From an uncultured Mucilaginibacter sp. (GTDB taxonomy: Bacteria > Bacteroidota > Bacteroidia > Sphingobacteriales > Sphingobacteriaceae): a stretch of DNA of 8,427 bases. The translations under genes and the position numbers were made by a program. Positions 6,191 through 8,427 of this stretch are shown here, in pieces. The DNA is taken from contig CAMLFI010000094.1 of NCBI GenBank assembly GCA_946479225.1, positions 1-8,427 on the forward strand, in the 5' to 3' direction. The notes under the pieces are model-generated. The model saw nothing but the letters and a program-made list of their open reading frames with translations, was not told where the DNA came from and did not search any database. Every line of letters begins with the position of its first letter. Within the stretch, counting starts at the first letter, position 1.

Positions 6191-6298
6191 CGTCATGGCG
6201 AGCTATAGCGTGGCCATCTCTTTGAGCTGAGCCGCCATTCGACCACCATACTTATCAACCCTTAACGTCCGCAGTAGATCACTGCGCTCGTGATGACG
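6191..6298. repeat. REP/MITE-like element with inverted-repeat ends between hemH and parE
   Basis: The left end CGTCATGGCGAGC (6191-6203) and the right end GCTCGTGATGACG (6286-6298) are inverted copies that differ at two of 13 positions. Inside are two hairpins: ATGGC (6195-6199) with GCCAT (6213-6217), enclosing the palindrome GCTATAGC (6202-6209); and CGCAGT (6270-6275) with ACTGCG (6281-6286) around a 5-base loop. The element has no coding capacity and nearly fills the convergent spacer. The ends resemble the CGTCATtGCGAG-type intergenic repeats known from many bacterial genomes, Sphingobacteriaceae among them (from memory, not searched). It could double as a two-way transcription terminator. 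Confidence 0.65.
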
Positions 6299-6300
6299 TG

Positions 6301-8193
6301 TTATACCGCTATAGGCAACTCATCATCCTCTTTAGCACCTATTATCGGGTTAACCGTTTCATCATCCTTTTCTACACGTAAATTACCGATGATATGTTGT
6401 TGACGCGCCGGCGTATTTTTACCCATAAAATATTCAAGCAAGCCTTTAATGTTGGCATCCCGCAATATCACAGGATCAAGGCGCATATCTTTACCTATAA
6501 ACAAGCCAAATTCTTCCGGCGAGATCTCGCCCAATCCTTTAAATCGGGTTATCTCAGGTTTAACCCCTAATTTAGCAATGGCATTACGGCGTTCTTCGTC
6601 GCTGTAACAATAAATGGTTTCTTTTTTGTTGCGCACCCTAAATAATGGTGTTTGCAGAATAGATACGTGCCCTGCCTTTACCAGATCAGGAAAGAACTGC
6701 AAAAAGAAGGTCATCAGCAGCAAACGTATGTGCATGCCATCCACATCGGCATCGGTAGCAATTACTATATTGTTATAGCGCAAGGCATCAATACCGTCTT
6801 CAATATTAAGGGCGTGCTGCAATAAGTTAAACTCTTCATTCTCATACACCACTTTCTTGGTGAGCCCGAAACAGTTAAGGGGCTTACCTTTTAAGCTAAA
6901 AACGGCCTGCGTCATTACATCGCGCGATTTGGTGATAGAACCAGATGCTGAGTCACCTTCGGTTATAAACAACGTTGTATCCTGTTTGCGTTCGTGCGTA
7001 TCGTCAAAATGCACCTTGCAATCGCGCAGTTTGCGGTTGTGTAACGATGCTTTTTTTGCACGCTCATTAGCTAGTTTTTTTATGCCTGCAATATCCTTCC
7101 GCTCGCGTTCAGACTGCAGTATCCGGGCCTTTAAAGCTTCGGCTGTCTTTGTATCTCTGTGCAGGTAATTATCAAGTTCCTTTTTTACAAAATCGCCTAT
7201 AAAGCTTCGTACAGATGGCCCTTCAGGACCCACATTTTGCGAGCCCAATTTGGTTTTAGTTTGCGATTCGAAAACAGGCTCCTGAACCTTAATGGCTATT
7301 GCCGCTACTATTGACGCGCGTATATCGGCGGCATCATAATCCTTATCGTAAAATTCGCGGATAGTTTTAACCACCGCCTCACGAAAGGCCGCCTGGTGCG
7401 TGCCGCCCTGGGTAGTATGCTGACCGTTTACAAACGAATAATATTCCTCGCCATATTGCTGCCCATGCGTCATGGCTATCTCAATATCTTCCCCTTTAAG
7501 GTGGATAATAGGATAACGTAAGGTTTCAGAGTTATCTGTCTTTTTGGTCAGCAGGTCATAAAGGCCGCGTTCCGAAAAATATTTTTGTCCGTTAAAGTTG
7601 ATCGTAAGACCCGAGTTTAGATAAACATAGTTCCATATCATGTTCTCAATAAACTCCGGTATAAAGCGGTAATGTCTGAATATGGAATCGTCCGGGAAAA
7701 AGTTAATAGCGGTACCATTTCGTTGCGAAGTTTCTTTCTCTGCCTCATCACGTACCAGCTCCCCTTTTTCAAACTCGGCTATTTTAGTGCGTCCGTCGCG
7801 GTAGGATTGTACCACAAATGAGGTCGACAAAGCATTAACCGCCTTGGTACCCACACCGTTTAAGCCTACCGACTTTTGGAAAGCCTTACTATCATACTTA
7901 CCACCGGTATTGATCTTTGATACACAATCAATCACCTTACCCAGGGGTATACCACGACCGTAATCGCGAACAGAAACTTTATGGTCGCTAATGGTTACTT
8001 CGATGGTTTTACCGGCACCCATAACAAACTCATCAATTGAGTTGTCAATTATTTCTTTTAACAGAACATAAATACCGTCATCATAAGCAGAACCGTCGCC
8101 CAGTTTACCAATGTACATGCCCGGGCGCAGGCGGATGTGTTCTTTCCAGTCAAGCGACCGTATACTGTCTTCACTATAATTAACCTCAGCCAT
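6301..8193 (-). CDS. parE: DNA topoisomerase IV subunit B (type IIA topoisomerase ATPase subunit)
   Basis: This is the ATPase/TOPRIM subunit that, with the A subunit, passes one DNA duplex through another to unlink daughter chromosomes and relax supercoils. The 630 residues show the GHKL ATPase domain: EIIDNSIDE (47-55, with Mg-binding Asn51), DYGRGIP (77-83), GGKYDSKAF (97-105) and [15 protein letters not shown] (109-123). They also show the transducer loop QTKTKLGSQ (311-319, Lys313 contacting ATP) and the TOPRIM domain: [11 protein letters not shown] (409-419, catalytic Glu412), SLKGKPLN (433-440) and [10 protein letters not shown] (479-488, Asp481 and Asp483), then RFKGLGE (550-556). The start is placed at the ATG complementary to 8191-8193 ([16 protein letters not shown], a usual family start); an in-frame TTG 42 bases upstream lies inside the promoter box and is rejected. 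Length and the KGKPLN sequence favour ParE over GyrB, but the two are close paralogues. No A-subunit gene is adjacent downstream. Confidence 0.9.
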   Translation of the reverse strand: MAEVNYSEDSIRSLDWKEHIRLRPGMYIGKLGDGSAYDDGIYVLLKEIIDNSIDEFVMGAGKTIEVTISDHKVSVRDYGRGIPLGKVIDCVSKINTGGKYDSKAFQKSVGLNGVGTKAVNALSTSFVVQSYRDGRTKIAEFEKGELVRDEAEKETSQRNGTAINFFPDDSIFRHYRFIPEFIENMIWNYVYLNSGLTINFNGQKYFSERGLYDLLTKKTDNSETLRYPIIHLKGEDIEIAMTHGQQYGEEYYSFVNGQHTTQGGTHQAAFREAVVKTIREFYDKDYDAADIRASIVAAIAIKVQEPVFESQTKTKLGSQNVGPEGPSVRSFIGDFVKKELDNYLHRDTKTAEALKARILQSERERKDIAGIKKLANERAKKASLHNRKLRDCKVHFDDTHERKQDTTLFITEGDSASGSITKSRDVMTQAVFSLKGKPLNCFGLTKKVVYENEEFNLLQHALNIEDGIDALRYNNIVIATDADVDGMHIRLLLMTFFLQFFPDLVKAGHVSILQTPLFRVRNKKETIYCYSDEERRNAIAKLGVKPEITRFKGLGEISPEEFGLFIGKDMRLDPVILRDANIKGLLEYFMGKNTPARQQHIIGNLRVEKDDETVNPIIGAKEDDELPIAV

Positions 8194-8232
8194 ATGCAGA
8201 AATGATATATAAGCGCCAAAGGACGCATACAG

Positions 8233-8240
8233 CAAAAATA
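8233..8240 (-). promoter_or_regulatory. Bacteroidota -7 box (TATTTTTG) of parE
   Basis: On the minus strand this reads TATTTTTG, an exact match to TAnnTTTG, ending about 39 bases before the parE ATG. It gives a leader of roughly 30-35 nt, a normal length. A -33 TTG at the expected distance is not evident. The box lies in the short gap between parE and the upstream gene, suggesting that parE has its own promoter. Confidence 0.5.
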
Positions 8241-8287
8241 AAATTTAGAGGATGAATAAGGGCGTTAAATAAACTAACTTATTAACA

Positions 8288-8427
8288 TTATTTTTCTGTT
8301 TTCTCCGGCGATTTGAATTTAAGGCAATTACTTGCCTGAAACATGTTCTTAAAAAACTCCGGGCCCTTATCATTAGTAAGAGAAACAGCAAATACACTGC
8401 CTGTATTGAATTTCGCCAAAACTATCA
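8288..8427 (-). CDS. Unrecognised protein, C-terminal 45 residues, runs off the right edge
   Basis: From the window edge a minus-strand frame is open for 45 full codons after a partial one and ends at TAA (complement of 8288-8290). It begins IVLAKFNTGSVFAVSL, continues TNDKGPEFFKNMFQASNC and ends LKFKSPEKTEK. It has an ordinary amino-acid mix, with a hydrophobic beta-like stretch (VLAKF, VFAVSL) and a charged Lys/Glu tail. I do not recognise the family. It is co-directional with parE, whose ATG lies about 94 bases downstream, with a separate promoter candidate between. The frame is short enough that it could be fortuitous, but its position at the end of an intergenic gap and its composition favour a real gene end. 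Confidence 0.55.
   Translation of the reverse strand, partial: IVLAKFNTGSVFAVSLTNDKGPEFFKNMFQASNCLKFKSPEKTEK

Noticed and set aside
8194..8235. TTG start giving the topoisomerase subunit 14 extra residues
   Set aside because: The TTG is part of the TATTTTTG promoter box, and the family begins at [12 protein letters not shown].

Overview
The window looks like chromosomal DNA of a Bacteroidota member, most probably family Sphingobacteriaceae (a Mucilaginibacter/Pedobacter-like genome). This assignment rests on moderately AT-rich DNA, start codons without clear Shine-Dalgarno sequences, two exact copies of the Bacteroidota -7 promoter box (TAnnTTTG) in front of genes, and the style of the encoded proteins. 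It is judged from recognition of the sequence, not from a database search.

Positions 1-3662 deal with the cell surface. On the minus strand is the N-terminal part of the Kdo transferase WaaA (KdtA), running off the left edge. A non-coding divergent region of about 250 bp separates it from a plus-strand nucleotide-sugar cluster: UDP-glucuronate decarboxylase (UDP-xylose synthase), then galE one base later, then a PHP-family CpsB/YwqE-type tyrosine-protein phosphatase. Between galE and the phosphatase lies a degraded 3' end of an rmlB-like dTDP-glucose 4,6-dehydratase gene. It keeps about the last 57 codons, one of which (a family Trp position) is now TGA, and its old stop codon still overlaps the phosphatase ATG as TAATG. 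The ancestral operon therefore probably had rmlB directly upstream of the phosphatase and lost most of it by deletion. The proteins would supply UDP-xylose and UDP-galactose (and formerly a dTDP-sugar) for capsule, exopolysaccharide or LPS, with the phosphatase acting on the export and polymerisation kinase.

Positions 3663-5165 hold a short convergent spacer with small repeats, a minus-strand MacB/FtsX-type ABC permease with no ATPase gene beside it, and a divergent promoter region.

Positions 5166-6182 encode ferrochelatase (HemH), the last enzyme of protoheme synthesis, with an exact TAnnTTTG box a few bases from its ATG. It converges on a minus-strand gene for the B subunit of a type IIA topoisomerase, probably topoisomerase IV (ParE). 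The roughly 118-bp spacer between them is almost filled by a REP/MITE-like element with inverted-repeat ends and two internal hairpins. The last 140 bases contain the C-terminal 45 codons of an unrecognised minus-strand gene upstream of parE.

Most genes are ordinary housekeeping or envelope genes, and I do not see a convincing new multi-gene system. The points most worth a second look are the rmlB fossil, the REP-like element, the cysteine-rich segment in HemH, the near-leaderless hemH promoter and the small intergenic repeats.
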